Positions 1-11,127 of a stretch of 64,000 bases of DNA are shown here, one piece after another. Source of the DNA: an uncultured Verrucomicrobia subdivision 3 bacterium (lineage in GTDB: Bacteria > Verrucomicrobiota > Verrucomicrobiia > Limisphaerales > DASXHY01); the NCBI GenBank assembly GCA_937890005.1, contig CALBZA010000015.1:39211-103210 (forward strand), read 5' to 3'. The notes below the pieces were generated by a model. The model did no database searches. It was not told the origin of the DNA and saw only the letters and a program-made list of their open reading frames with translations. The position numbers and the translations under genes are program-made. Positions within the stretch are counted from its first letter, which is position 1; each line of letters starts with the position of its first letter.

Positions 1-942
<942 letters not shown>

Positions 943-1106
943 TGGATGCATAGTTCCGTCCCGGGGATTGAGACTCGGACTGGGAAAACGGAATGAATGG
1001 CGGAGAAAAGGAGGCGGCACAGTCTTATGAATGATGCTGTTCATCAGCGTGAGTTTGCCCGAAAAACATTGAGTTCAACCCACGAAGAATTAGGGTTTGC
1101 GGCAAC

Positions 1107-1871
1107 GTGGCGATGAAAACGTTTGCTGAATTGAACTTTCCCGGCCGGTTGATTGCCGTCGAAGGACTGGATGGCTCGGGGAAGTCCACGCAGATTTACC
1201 TCCTCAAGCGGTGGCTCGAGGCGGAGGGCATCCGGGTTTACTTCAGCGAATGGAATTCGTCGGAGCTGGTGAAATCCGCAACGAGCAAGGGCAAGAAGCG
1301 TGAGCTGCTGACACCAACAACCTTCAGTCTGATTCACGCAACCGATTTTGCGGACCGTTACGAGAGGCATCTCCTTCCACTGCTGCGCGCGGGTTACGTG
1401 GTGCTGTGCGATCGCTACATTTACACCGCGTTTGCGCGGGATGTCGTGCGCGGCTGTCCGCCGCAATGGGTGCGCGGCGTTTATAACTTTGCCGCGCTGC
1501 CCGACATTACGTTCTTCTTCAAGGCAGACCTGGAGGTTTCGCTGAATCGAATTCTGGAAGGTCGTCCCAAGTTGAAGTTCTTCGAGGCGGGAATGGATTT
1601 GCGGCTTTCGCCTGATCCGTATGAAAGCTTTCGGATTTTTCAGGGACGGATTCTCGAGCAATACCTGGCGATGAGCACGGAGTTCAATTTCATCGTGATC
1701 GATGCGAACCAGCGCGTGGAGGCGCAGCAGGGTGTGGTGCGGCAGCTGGTGCAGGAGCGGATCGATCTGTCGCGCTACCTTCGGCGCAATCCACTGCCAT
1801 TGCCGCCTCAGCGCCGCTCGGAGAGCAAGGTGGTGGTGGCGTCGGATCCGGATGACGAATCGGTGGAATGA
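1107..1871 (+). CDS. Thymidylate-kinase-like P-loop nucleotide kinase, first of a tandem pair
   Basis: Belongs to the thymidylate kinase (dTMP kinase) fold, which moves phosphate from ATP to a nucleoside monophosphate. The Walker A motif is intact (GLDGSGKST, Lys26), and a DRY-type motif (DRYIYTAFARD) sits near residue 108. The REPGG motif that binds dTMP in true Tmk enzymes is missing; a FSEWNSS segment occupies that place, so the substrate may differ. At 254 residues it is longer than the usual ~210. The start chosen is GTG; an ATG two codons later is equally possible. Its stop overlaps the start of the next gene by four bases (ATGA), which implies translational coupling with a diverged paralogue. 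The product may work as a heterodimer with it (inference). Confidence 0.8.
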   Translation: MAMKTFAELNFPGRLIAVEGLDGSGKSTQIYLLKRWLEAEGIRVYFSEWNSSELVKSATSKGKKRELLTPTTFSLIHATDFADRYERHLLPLLRAGYVVLCDRYIYTAFARDVVRGCPPQWVRGVYNFAALPDITFFFKADLEVSLNRILEGRPKLKFFEAGMDLRLSPDPYESFRIFQGRILEQYLAMSTEFNFIVIDANQRVEAQQGVVRQLVQERIDLSRYLRRNPLPLPPQRRSESKVVVASDPDDESVE

Positions 1872-2599
1872 GAAAGAATTTCAAGAGCACGATCGTTGTT
1901 CCGCAGCCTGGCCGGCGGCGGTTTTATGGGCATGGGATTCCGGGCGTTGAACCGGAGGAGCTTGTCGGGAAACTGATCGTCGTCGAAGGAGCGGATGGTT
2001 CGGGACGCTCGACGCAGATCGCGCGGCTGGTGGACTGGCTGGAAACCGGCGGTCATGCGACGGTTCAGGTGGGTTTGAAGCGATCGACACTGGTCAGTGA
2101 AGAGCTCGAACGCGCACAGGGAGGAAACATCCTGAGCCGCACAACGCTTGGACTGTTCTACGCGACTGACTTTGCCGATCAGCTCGAGAACATCATCCTT
2201 CCGGCGCTCAAGGCCGGGTTCATTGTTCTGGCGGATCGTTACATCTACACGCTGATGGCGCGTGACATGGTTCGCGGGATGGACGAAGACTGGCTGACGA
2301 ATCTTTACGGGATCGCGCTGGAACCAGATGCCGTGTTCTATCTGGAAGTGGATGCCGAGGAGCTGGTGCAGCGAAATCTTTCGAAAAGCGCGACGCTGGA
2401 CTACTGGGAAAGCGGCATGGACCTTGGATTTTCGCGCGATATGTTCGACAGCTTTGTGCGGTATCAGACCGCGATGAAGACGGCCTTTCGAAAGCTTCAG
2501 AAGACCTATGGTTTTACGATTGTGGACAGCAACCGCCCGGTGGACGCGGTCACACGGGAATTACGGAAGAAGATCGATCGCGTCCTTCAGGGGCGATAA
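1868..2599 (+). CDS. Thymidylate-kinase-like paralogue with altered Walker A (Lys to Arg)
   Basis: Paralogue of the gene just upstream: shared blocks include ATDFADQ, ADRYIYTLMARDMVRG and ESGMDLGFS. The P-loop reads GADGSGRST, with arginine (residue 47) in place of the catalytic lysine. That change usually weakens or abolishes ATP hydrolysis in P-loop enzymes, so this may be a regulatory or structural partner, or an enzyme with altered chemistry. It also lacks the REPGG substrate motif. About 35 residues of basic N-terminal extension precede the fold. The ATGA overlap fixes the start and ties its expression to the upstream copy. There is no frameshift or stop, so it appears maintained. Substrate is unknown. 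Confidence 0.78.
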   Translation: MRKNFKSTIVVPQPGRRRFYGHGIPGVEPEELVGKLIVVEGADGSGRSTQIARLVDWLETGGHATVQVGLKRSTLVSEELERAQGGNILSRTTLGLFYATDFADQLENIILPALKAGFIVLADRYIYTLMARDMVRGMDEDWLTNLYGIALEPDAVFYLEVDAEELVQRNLSKSATLDYWESGMDLGFSRDMFDSFVRYQTAMKTAFRKLQKTYGFTIVDSNRPVDAVTRELRKKIDRVLQGR

Positions 2600-2706
2600 T
2601 GGCCGGATTTGCTGGGGAAATCGCTTGTGAGAAAATAGCGATTCAGTAGGATGCGGAAGTGCCGATCTGTTGAATGGTTTGTTGAGTCGAGACGAACTTA
2701 AGAAGT

Positions 2707-3987
2707 ATGCCCTCGTCTGCACCATTTGAAGTCGCCGTTGCCGAGGCCGAACCCGTTGAACCGGTCCAGCGTCGTGGAACTCTTCTCATCGTTGACGACG
2801 AGGAGGGCCCGAGGCAGTCCCTCCGAGTCATCTTCAAGGACGAATACGACGTGCTGATGGCTGAAAGCGGCGCCCATGCGATTGAGCTGGCGCAGCATCA
2901 TCCCATCGATGTGGCAGTGCTGGATATCCGGATGGCCGGAATGTCTGGGATCGAAACGCTGGAGAAACTGAAGGCGGTGCATCCGGACATCGAGGTCGTC
3001 ATGATGACGGCCTTCGAGACCACGGACACAATGCGGCAGGCGCTCCGGTTGCGGGCGTGCGATTACATCAACAAGCCTTTCGATCTTTCAACCATGCGCG
3101 CGGCCGTGAGCCGGGCGATGCAGCGGCGGACTCTGGAGAGTGAGATTCACGACAACGAGGAAAAACTCCAGCAGCTGATGATCGAGCTGGAGAACCAGAA
3201 GATCGAGGAGCAGATCGCCAACACGCGCGGTGAGATTTACGCCAGCATCCTCCACGACATCAACGGGCCGCTCACCGTCATTTCAGGTTTCGTTCAGTTG
3301 ATGAACCAGCGTTTCAACAACGCTTCCCGGCTGGAGCAGGATGATGTCGCCTTCCTGAAAGACCGCCTGAAGATCATTACGCGCCAGATCACCAACTGCA
3401 TCGAGATTTCCCGCCGTTACCTTGGCTTCCTCCGCAAGCAGTCGGATGAAGCACCGCGGGTTGGAGTGAACCAGCTTCTTGCCGACCTGCAACATCTCGT
3501 CAACGTCCATCCCAGCCTTCAGCACAACACCTTCACCCTTCACCCTCTCGCCGAGGACATCGGTGTGAAGATGAATGGCACGGACCTGATTCAGGTGCTG
3601 CTGAATCTTTCGGTGAACGCATTCCAGTGTTCCCCAAAACCTCACGAGGTTTCGATTATGGGAACTGTCCTTTACGAACCGTTGGATCTCACGACGCTCC
3701 GGGACAGTGCGGAGGTGCGCATTTTGAACCTGGAGAAGTTTGAGAACACAGCTCCGCTGCTCCAGGTGTCGGTTTCGGACACGGGCCCGGGAATTCCACC
3801 CGAAGTTTTGCCCAGGATTTTTCAGCCGTATTTTACGACGAAAGGATCGCGTCAGGGGACTGGCCTTGGGTTGAACATCGTTCAACGCCTGGTCAAGGAG
3901 GCCCACGGCGCGCTGCATGTTCACACGCGTGCGAACATTGGAACCACCTTCACCGTCTATCTTCCGGCTTCAAGATTGTTGAAGTGA
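2707..3987 (+). CDS. Receiver-histidine kinase hybrid protein (soluble)
   Basis: Cytoplasmic two-component protein with an N-terminal receiver and a C-terminal kinase. The receiver (about residues 24-140) has the acidic pocket, phospho-acceptor Asp73 (VLDIRM), Thr101 and Lys123 (NKPF). A short coiled linker follows, then a dimerisation H-box with His183 (SILHDINGPLT). The ATP-binding domain shows an N-box (LLNLSVNAF), G1 (DTGPGIP), an F-box (FQPYFTTKG) and G2 (GTGLGLNIV). No membrane segment is present, so it probably receives phosphate from, or passes it to, another kinase. It precedes a receiver-HDOD gene by ~95 bases, and the two may act in one relay (inference). The ATG chosen follows a purine-rich AAGAAG stretch. 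Confidence 0.9.
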   Translation: MPSSAPFEVAVAEAEPVEPVQRRGTLLIVDDEEGPRQSLRVIFKDEYDVLMAESGAHAIELAQHHPIDVAVLDIRMAGMSGIETLEKLKAVHPDIEVVMMTAFETTDTMRQALRLRACDYINKPFDLSTMRAAVSRAMQRRTLESEIHDNEEKLQQLMIELENQKIEEQIANTRGEIYASILHDINGPLTVISGFVQLMNQRFNNASRLEQDDVAFLKDRLKIITRQITNCIEISRRYLGFLRKQSDEAPRVGVNQLLADLQHLVNVHPSLQHNTFTLHPLAEDIGVKMNGTDLIQVLLNLSVNAFQCSPKPHEVSIMGTVLYEPLDLTTLRDSAEVRILNLEKFENTAPLLQVSVSDTGPGIPPEVLPRIFQPYFTTKGSRQGTGLGLNIVQRLVKEAHGALHVHTRANIGTTFTVYLPASRLLK

Positions 3988-4082
3988 CGCATTCGCGTTA
4001 CTTGTATCAAGGGGCTTGAGATCAAGTTTGCCTCCAGCCTGTCGATATCAGCAACGGCCCAGAGGCTTCGATCGGACGACAC

Positions 4083-5303
4083 ATGGACGTGATTAAAAAG
4101 CGAATTTTGTTTGTGGAGGACAATCCGGTCCTTCTGCAGATGTATCAGGTCATGCTGGAGCATGACCCGCGGTGGGACGTCACAGTGGCCGAAGGAGGAC
4201 CGCAGGCAATCGAATTGATGGAACGCCAGCCGTTTGACGTCGTCGTCTCCGACCTGCGCATGCCGCGGATGAACGGTGTGGACCTGCTTGAGATCGTCCG
4301 CGATCGGTTCCCCAAAGTTTCCCGCATCATCATCTCGGGCCTCAGCGACCAGGAGGAGGTCGCGCGATCGCTCGGCGCCACGCATCAGTTCCTGGCCAAA
4401 CCGTTTGACGTTCGCAGCCTGACCTCAACGCTCGACCGGCTTCGAAGTCTCGATTCCTATCTGCGAAATGACCGTTTGAAGGCGCTCGTTGGCGGTCTGA
4501 CATCGCTGCCCAGTTTTCCGTCGCTCTACCTGGAGATCATGAAGGAACTCAATTCGGAGAATCCTTCGGTGGAATCGATCGCCGGAGTGATCGCGCGTGA
4601 TCCGGGAATGACGGCGAAGATGCTGCAGATCGTGAACTCTGCGGCGATCGGCCTTTCGCGAAAGGTTGGCAGCCCTTATGAAGCGGTACAATTTCTCGGA
4701 TTCGGAACCGTTCGGTCACTCGTTCTTTCCGCCCACATTTTTTCCTGCTTCGAGAAAACCGATCTCCGTGGATTTTCCGTAACGGAACTTTGGAATCACG
4801 GAATGCGGACGGCGCGGGTCGCGTGCATGATCATGCAATACGAACAGGCGGAGCCGGCAGAGGTGGAGGATGCGTATCTTGCCGGAATGCTGCATGACAT
4901 GGGCAAGCTGATCCTTGCCGAAGGATTGCCAGATCGGTTTCAGCAGGCACTGACGCTCGCGGCGGAAAGAAACGTTCCGTTGCACGAGGCGGAAAAGGAA
5001 GTTTTCGGCGCCACGCACGCCAGTGTTGCGGCTTATTTGCTGGGGCTGTGGGGCTTGCCTGCGTCGATCGTCGAGGCCGTCGCGCTTCATCATACACCCG
5101 CCGAGAGCCCGGTGCGGACTCTCAGTCCGTTGACAGCGGTTCACGTGGCCGATGTGCTGGAGCGGGAAATTTCTCGCACGGCGCTTCCCGGCCAGACAGC
5201 TGAGCTGGACGTGAATTACATCGCGGCCGTGCGTTGCGACAATCGTCTGAACGCCTGGCGGAATGAGGCGGCGATGATCGTGAATGTTCCGTCGCGCGAT
5301 TAG
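4083..5303 (+). CDS. Response regulator with HDOD output domain
   Basis: N-terminal receiver (residues ~6-120) with phospho-acceptor Asp57 (VSDLRMP), Ser85 as the switch residue and Lys106 (AKPF). The rest is an HDOD domain (starting about LTSLPSFPSLYLEIM), a relative of HD phosphohydrolases that generally lacks catalytic metal ligands and acts in signalling. A remnant HD-like stretch (AGMLHDMGKL) is seen near residue 265, so weak metal binding cannot be excluded. HDOD proteins are linked to cell-cycle, motility and second-messenger control; the target here is unknown. It follows the hybrid kinase in the same direction and ends six bases from the convergent dapL, leaving almost no room for a terminator. 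Confidence 0.9.
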   Translation: MDVIKKRILFVEDNPVLLQMYQVMLEHDPRWDVTVAEGGPQAIELMERQPFDVVVSDLRMPRMNGVDLLEIVRDRFPKVSRIIISGLSDQEEVARSLGATHQFLAKPFDVRSLTSTLDRLRSLDSYLRNDRLKALVGGLTSLPSFPSLYLEIMKELNSENPSVESIAGVIARDPGMTAKMLQIVNSAAIGLSRKVGSPYEAVQFLGFGTVRSLVLSAHIFSCFEKTDLRGFSVTELWNHGMRTARVACMIMQYEQAEPAEVEDAYLAGMLHDMGKLILAEGLPDRFQQALTLAAERNVPLHEAEKEVFGATHASVAAYLLGLWGLPASIVEAVALHHTPAESPVRTLSPLTAVHVADVLEREISRTALPGQTAELDVNYIAAVRCDNRLNAWRNEAAMIVNVPSRD

Positions 5304-5309
5304 CGGCGA

Positions 5310-6548
5310 TTACCAGCTCAATGCCTGCAACCGGCGGGCAACTTCCTCGGCATTGGCGCGGCTGTTGAAGGCGCTGATGCGGAAATAACCTTCGCCCTTC
5401 GAACCGAAACCGCTGCCCGGTGTGATCACCACATTGGTTTCGTTCAAAATGCGATCGAATGCCTGCCAGCTGTTGACCTCTTTCGGCGTGCGAACCCAGA
5501 TGTAAGGTGCGTTCACACCGCCAAACACCTTCAATCCCGCCTTCTTCGCTCCATCGCGCAGAACCTTGGCATTGCCGAGATAATGGCCGATCAGTTCCTT
5601 TACCTGCGCTTTGCCTTCGGGAGTGTAGAGCGCCTCGGCGCCACGTTGAATGATGTAGGAGACGCCGTTGAACTTCGTCGTCATGCGCCGGAGCCAGAGC
5701 GGGTGGAGCGGCTTGAACTCGCCAGTGCGAGTCTGGGCATTCAGCGACTTGGGAACGATGGTGAACGCGCAGCGTGTTCCTGTAAAACCGCCGTGCTTGG
5801 AGAAACTGCGGAATTCGATCGCGCATTCACGCGCACCGGGAATTTCGTAGATCGAATGCGGAATCGCCGGATCGGTGATGTAAGCCTCGTAGGCGGCATC
5901 GAACAGGATGATTGATTTGTGTTCGAGCGCGTATTTGACCCACGCCTCCAGCTGCTCGCGCGTGGCCGCTGCGCCGGTCGGATTGTTCGGTGAACAGAGG
6001 TAAATGACATCCACGTGCTTCTTCGGCGGCTCCGGAATGAATCCGTTGCTGGGACGGCACGGAAGATAAACCAGCTTGCTGTAGGCGCCGGCTTCATTGG
6101 CTTCGCCGGTGTGGCCTGCCATCACGTTTGTGTCCACGTAAACCGGGTAAACCGGGTCGCTGATCGCAATCCTGTTCTTGTGCCCGAGAATATCGAGGAT
6201 GTTGCCGCAGTCGCATTTCGAGCCGTCGCTCACGAAAATTTCGTCGTCCGCCACATCAATGCCGCGGTCGCGGAAATCGTTTTGCGCAATCGCATGGCGC
6301 AGCCATTCGTAACCCTGTTCCGGACCGTAACCGCGGAAGGTTTCGCGCGACGCCATTTCATCCACGGCCTTGTGCATCGCGGAAATTACCGCGGCTGGAA
6401 GCGGTTCGGTCACGTCGCCGATGCCGCAACGGATGAGCCGGCTGGCGGCTTCAGGGTTGGAATCGCAGAAAGCTTTCACGCGGCGGGCAATCTCCGGAAA
6501 AAGATAACCGGCCTTCAGCTTCAAATAATTGTCGTTCAGGTGTGCCAT
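5310..6548 (-). CDS. dapL: LL-diaminopimelate aminotransferase
   Basis: PLP enzyme that makes LL-2,6-diaminopimelate directly from tetrahydrodipicolinate and glutamate, supplying lysine and peptidoglycan. Fold type I aminotransferase features are clear: the N-terminal LNDNYLKLKAGYLFPEI segment typical of DapL, GIGDVTEPLP, the DPVYPVYVDTN block, CSPNNPTG, and the Schiff-base lysine in SFSKHGGFTGTRC. The length of 412 fits the family (~410). This one-step route is found in Verrucomicrobia, Chlamydiae and plants, and supports the taxonomic guess. It is transcribed divergently from the Rrf2-type regulator next door, which might control it, though no operator was identified. The ATG start matches family N-termini. 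Confidence 0.95.
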   Translation of the reverse strand: MAHLNDNYLKLKAGYLFPEIARRVKAFCDSNPEAASRLIRCGIGDVTEPLPAAVISAMHKAVDEMASRETFRGYGPEQGYEWLRHAIAQNDFRDRGIDVADDEIFVSDGSKCDCGNILDILGHKNRIAISDPVYPVYVDTNVMAGHTGEANEAGAYSKLVYLPCRPSNGFIPEPPKKHVDVIYLCSPNNPTGAAATREQLEAWVKYALEHKSIILFDAAYEAYITDPAIPHSIYEIPGARECAIEFRSFSKHGGFTGTRCAFTIVPKSLNAQTRTGEFKPLHPLWLRRMTTKFNGVSYIIQRGAEALYTPEGKAQVKELIGHYLGNAKVLRDGAKKAGLKVFGGVNAPYIWVRTPKEVNSWQAFDRILNETNVVITPGSGFGSKGEGYFRISAFNSRANAEEVARRLQALSW

Positions 6549-6684
6549 GAAATTCTGGTGTTGTGCCGCTGTCTGAGCAGGCGGCGCGAGACACTAAAGC
6601 AACGGGTATCTTCGTGCAAGCATGCGGGGATTGGTCAAGAAGCCGGGATTGCGGTTTGAAGTGGCTCCGCTACTTTCTGGGGCG

Positions 6685-7104
6685 GTGAAATTGTCGGTTA
6701 AAAGCGATTATGCTGCGCGGGCCGTTCTCGGCCTGGCCCGGCATTTCCCGAAGGGCAGCGCGTTGAAGATCGAGGAGCTGGCATCGGAACAGATCATTCC
6801 TCCCAATTACCTGGTCCAGATTCTCATCGAACTGAAGGCCAAGGGCATCGCCAAGAGCGTCCGTGGCAAGGAAGGCGGATATCTGCTGGCCAAAACCCCG
6901 GCTGAGATCACGCTGGGCGACATTCTTCGAGCGGTGCATGGCGAAGTGTTCGACACGCCCGCGCTTTCCGATCCGGAATGTTCTCCGGAACTGAAGTCGG
7001 CCTGGGGGCAGTTGAAACGCGACATCGAAATCGCTGCCGACCGAATTACTTTTCAACAATTGCTCGATCTGGGAACCGACAAGGAAAAGATGTATTACAT
7101 CTGA
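6685..7104 (+). CDS. Rrf2-family transcriptional regulator
   Basis: Winged-helix regulator of the Rrf2 family. The start is placed at GTG (reading VKLSVKSDYAARAVLGLA), where family members normally begin; an in-frame ATG 63 bases upstream would add a non-homologous leader that overlaps the dapL promoter. The helix-turn-helix covers LKIEELASEQIIPPNYLVQILIEL, followed by the family wing motif SVRGKEGGYLLAKTP. IscR-like members bind an Fe-S cluster through three cysteines; here only one cysteine is present (DPEC), so an Fe-S sensor role is unlikely and a CymR-like or other ligand mode is more plausible (inference). It is divergent from dapL with ~135 bases between the starts. Confidence 0.88.
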   Translation: MKLSVKSDYAARAVLGLARHFPKGSALKIEELASEQIIPPNYLVQILIELKAKGIAKSVRGKEGGYLLAKTPAEITLGDILRAVHGEVFDTPALSDPECSPELKSAWGQLKRDIEIAADRITFQQLLDLGTDKEKMYYI

Positions 7105-7458
7105 ACGACGTCCCGACGATGGAAGGTGCCAGTCCCATGGTCGCAGTTGGTAGGTTCAAACCCTATGTCTGCCAGCCGAGTTTCCGATTTCCATTCCTTT
7201 TCCGGTTGATCGCGTGAGATCCAGAAGGATGCACGGTTTGTCGCGGCGAGGATGAGTTGCGGCAATTGAATAAGCTTTTAGAACGGATTCATCCGGAGCA
7301 ATGTGGCGAAGGTAACGGTGATGGTCGGCGATTCTGGATTGGATTTTGAACGGCATTGCAGACCCGGTTGCCAACAGGGGTGAAAACAGATCCCAAATAC
7401 AGTTTAAGCCGGCGAAGCGTTTAATAGACCGTTTCGCCGCGATGGTTACGGTGCCTAT
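7105..7458 (+). other. Intergenic region without a convincing gene
   Basis: About 350 bases between the Rrf2 gene and the lone receiver. Translations in both strands lack recognisable motifs. The only structure that stands out is an inverted repeat just before the receiver start, annotated separately. A T-arm-like fragment near 7150 did not fold into a tRNA. Confidence 0.6.
7410..7439 (+). promoter_or_regulatory. Inverted repeat upstream of the receiver gene
   Basis: Arms CGGCGAAGCG and CGTTTCGCCG are complementary at 9 of 10 positions and separated by ten AT-rich bases (TTTAATAGAC). The element ends 19 bases before the ATG of the receiver gene. It could be an operator or an mRNA hairpin near the ribosome site. 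There is no T-run, so a terminator is less likely. Confidence 0.4.
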
Positions 7459-7902
7459 ATGAGCAACGAGAATCAGACGAATCGAACTTTGCTTTTGATT
7501 GAAGATAACGAGGACGACGTCTTCCTGATGCGCCGCGCGTTGCGCAAGAGCAACATCAACCTGCCGCTCCAGGTGGTGATGGATGGACAGGAGGCACTCG
7601 ATTATCTCGCCGGCGCGAACAAGTTTGCGGATCGCAGTCTGCATCCGATTCCCGCTCTGGTCTTTCTCGATCTGAAGCTCCCGTACGTTCACGGCTTTGA
7701 AGTGCTCCAGTGGATTCGCAGTCAGGAACAGTTGAGAGACATCCCGGTCGTCGTGCTGACATCATCGCCTGAGGACCGTGACCGTCAGAAGGCCCACGCG
7801 CTTGGCTCACGCGCTTACTACGTCAAGCCGCCCAGTCCCGAAGTGTTGCTCCAGGCCATGCAGTTCGTTCCCGGATATCAGCCGGAAGCTGCGAGTAAAT
7901 AA
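7459..7902 (+). CDS. Single-domain response regulator (Rcp1-like CheY family)
   Basis: Stand-alone receiver of the type often partnered with bacteriophytochrome or other hybrid kinases. Typical blocks are LLLIEDNEDDVFLMRRAL (acidic pocket), VFLDLKLP with the phospho-acceptor Asp, VVVLTSS (switch Thr/Ser) and YYVKPPS with the conserved Lys. The longer alpha4-beta4 region (AGANKFADRSLHPIPALVFLD) matches the Rcp1 subgroup. There is no output domain, so it acts by protein-protein contact or as a phosphate shuttle. No cognate kinase is adjacent. It is convergent with the DUF255 gene, and the two stops are covered by a shared inverted repeat. Confidence 0.92.
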   Translation: MSNENQTNRTLLLIEDNEDDVFLMRRALRKSNINLPLQVVMDGQEALDYLAGANKFADRSLHPIPALVFLDLKLPYVHGFEVLQWIRSQEQLRDIPVVVLTSSPEDRDRQKAHALGSRAYYVKPPSPEVLLQAMQFVPGYQPEAASK

Positions 7903-7934
7903 TTCGATTCTGATTGCTGGCTGGTTTGGTCGAA

Positions 7935-7940
<6 letters not shown>
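7897..7940. terminator. Inverted repeat covering both convergent stop codons
   Basis: Perfect 11-bp arms (AAATAATTCGA and TCGAATTATTT) with a 22-base loop. The left arm contains the stop of the receiver gene and the right arm contains the stop of the DUF255 gene. Its symmetry suits a bidirectional terminator, although the stem is AT-rich. Confidence 0.6.
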
Positions 7941-10007
<2,067 letters not shown>

Positions 10008-10069
10008 GAATGCGTTCACGGTAATGCGAAAGTGAGCGGGCGGCAAAAGGGTTGTGGAACTTTTCGCGT

Positions 10070-10152
10070 TTGGAGTGCGCGGACATATCCGCGCTTTCAA
10101 GTTTGGGGACATGTCTCCAAACGAAAAGCCGCGACATGTCTCCGCACTCCAA
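10070..10152. repeat. Nested palindromic repeat with three ACATGT-like cores
   Basis: Between divergent genes. Outer arms TTGGAGTGCG (10070-10079) and CGCACTCCAA (10143-10152) are exact complements. Inside lie three near-palindromes around ACATAT/ACATGT cores: 10077-10094, 10102-10121 and 10131-10145. The middle one (TTTGGGGACATGTCTCCAAA) matches its own reverse complement at 18 of 20 bases. This looks like a REP-type dispersed element, or possibly a cluster of operators. Confidence 0.6.
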
Positions 10153-10155
10153 GCC

Positions 10156-10176
10156 GAACTTTGATCTTTGAACTTC
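10156..10176 (+). repeat. Heptamer tandem repeat (GAACTTT type), 3 units
   Basis: Units GAACTTT, GATCTTT and GAACTTC in strict seven-base spacing, directly after the palindromic element and 24 bases before the CPBP start. The GAACTTT unit recurs before rimO. Confidence 0.6.
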
Positions 10177-10200
10177 AACTGCGTCCTATAGGTTTCGCGC

Positions 10201-11127
10201 ATGCTTTCGGAGAAACCGTGGAAGATGGACGCTCTCGTCCGGCTGTTCGGAAGCGTGCTCGTGTGTGTTCTGCTCGTGAGTGCGCTTGCGATGAGCATTC
10301 TGCGATTCGTTTCCGATCCGACGGGGATGACGATGGGGGCGGTTGTGAGCATCGCCTGCGCGGTAATTCTGACCGGGTTCGCGCTTTTTCTGCTTCAGCG
10401 GCGGTGGCCGTTGGAACGGCTGGTTCTCTACACCGCAGCGCTGCTGGTTGCGATCTACGGCAGTTTTTTTCTGATCTGGCTTTCGGCGCGATCGTCGGGT
10501 GGCGGGGTCGATCCCAAACGCCTTGGTTCGACGGCACGCATCGTCATTGCAGTGCTTTCGTTCCAGACGATCGCACTGTTCTTCGTTCATCGTTTCGTCC
10601 GCGAGCACGAGCTGAGCTGGAGTGAAGCATTCGGATTCAAGAATGATTTTTCCCGCGCCCTTCTCACCGGAATTGCAGCGGGCTGCGCGGCCGTGCCGAT
10701 ATTGATCGGGCTGCAATATTTTTCGGCGGCGCTGATGAATCTGGTCGGAATTCATCCGCAGGAACAGGAAGCCGTTCAGCTGCTTCGTTCGTCTGGTGGC
10801 TGGTTGAACCGGTCGATCATGGGATTCACGGCTGTGATCATCGCGCCGCTTGCCGAAGAGGTGTTGTTTCGGGGGATTCTTTATCCGGCGATCCGGCAGC
10901 ACGGTTATCCGCGACTGGCGCTTTGGGGCGGTGCGGTGTTTTTCGGAGCCATCCACATGAACGTGGCGACGTTCATTCCGCTCACGATTTTTGCCGTCGC
11001 ACTTGCGTGGCTGTATGACAGGACGAGAAACCTGACCACTCCGGTGATGGCCCATCTTGTTTTCAACATGACGAATTTCATTATGCTGTTCGCGCTCGAT
11101 CTCGAGCATGTGCCGTTGAACAAATGA
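10201..11127 (+). CDS. CPBP-family intramembrane metalloprotease
   Basis: Polytopic membrane protein with about eight hydrophobic segments and the CPBP (Abi/CAAX-like type II) protease signature. Motif 1 is PLAEEVLFRGILYP (EExxxR) near residue 220; motif 2 is FFGAIHMN (the FxxxH type); the third conserved site is AHLVFNMTNF (HxxxN). Such proteins cleave within membranes or process prenylated and bacteriocin-like substrates; the substrate here is unknown. It heads a tightly packed operon: its last four bases (ATGA) are the start of thiL, with tsaE and tsaB beyond. The start ATG lies just after a dispersed repeat and a GAACTTT heptamer tract, which probably carry or flank the promoter. Confidence 0.88.
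   Translation: MLSEKPWKMDALVRLFGSVLVCVLLVSALAMSILRFVSDPTGMTMGAVVSIACAVILTGFALFLLQRRWPLERLVLYTAALLVAIYGSFFLIWLSARSSGGGVDPKRLGSTARIVIAVLSFQTIALFFVHRFVREHELSWSEAFGFKNDFSRALLTGIAAGCAAVPILIGLQYFSAALMNLVGIHPQEQEAVQLLRSSGGWLNRSIMGFTAVIIAPLAEEVLFRGILYPAIRQHGYPRLALWGGAVFFGAIHMNVATFIPLTIFAVALAWLYDRTRNLTTPVMAHLVFNMTNFIMLFALDLEHVPLNK

Noticed and set aside
7136..7177. T-arm-like sequence (GTAGGTTCAAACCCTAT) as a tRNA or tmRNA end
   Set aside because: No matching acceptor, D-arm or anticodon stem could be paired upstream, and no CCA follows in the right place. At most a remnant.
7156..7692. 178-codon open frame on the minus strand
   Set aside because: It overlaps the well-supported receiver gene and has no recognisable family motif.
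10153..10200. Thiamine riboswitch ahead of the thiL operon
   Set aside because: No THI-box-like sequence was seen, and there is too little space between the repeat and the CPBP start.
10008..10352. N-terminal extension of the DUF255 protein
   Set aside because: It runs through a palindromic repeat and into the divergent CPBP gene, with no similarity to the family's N-terminus.
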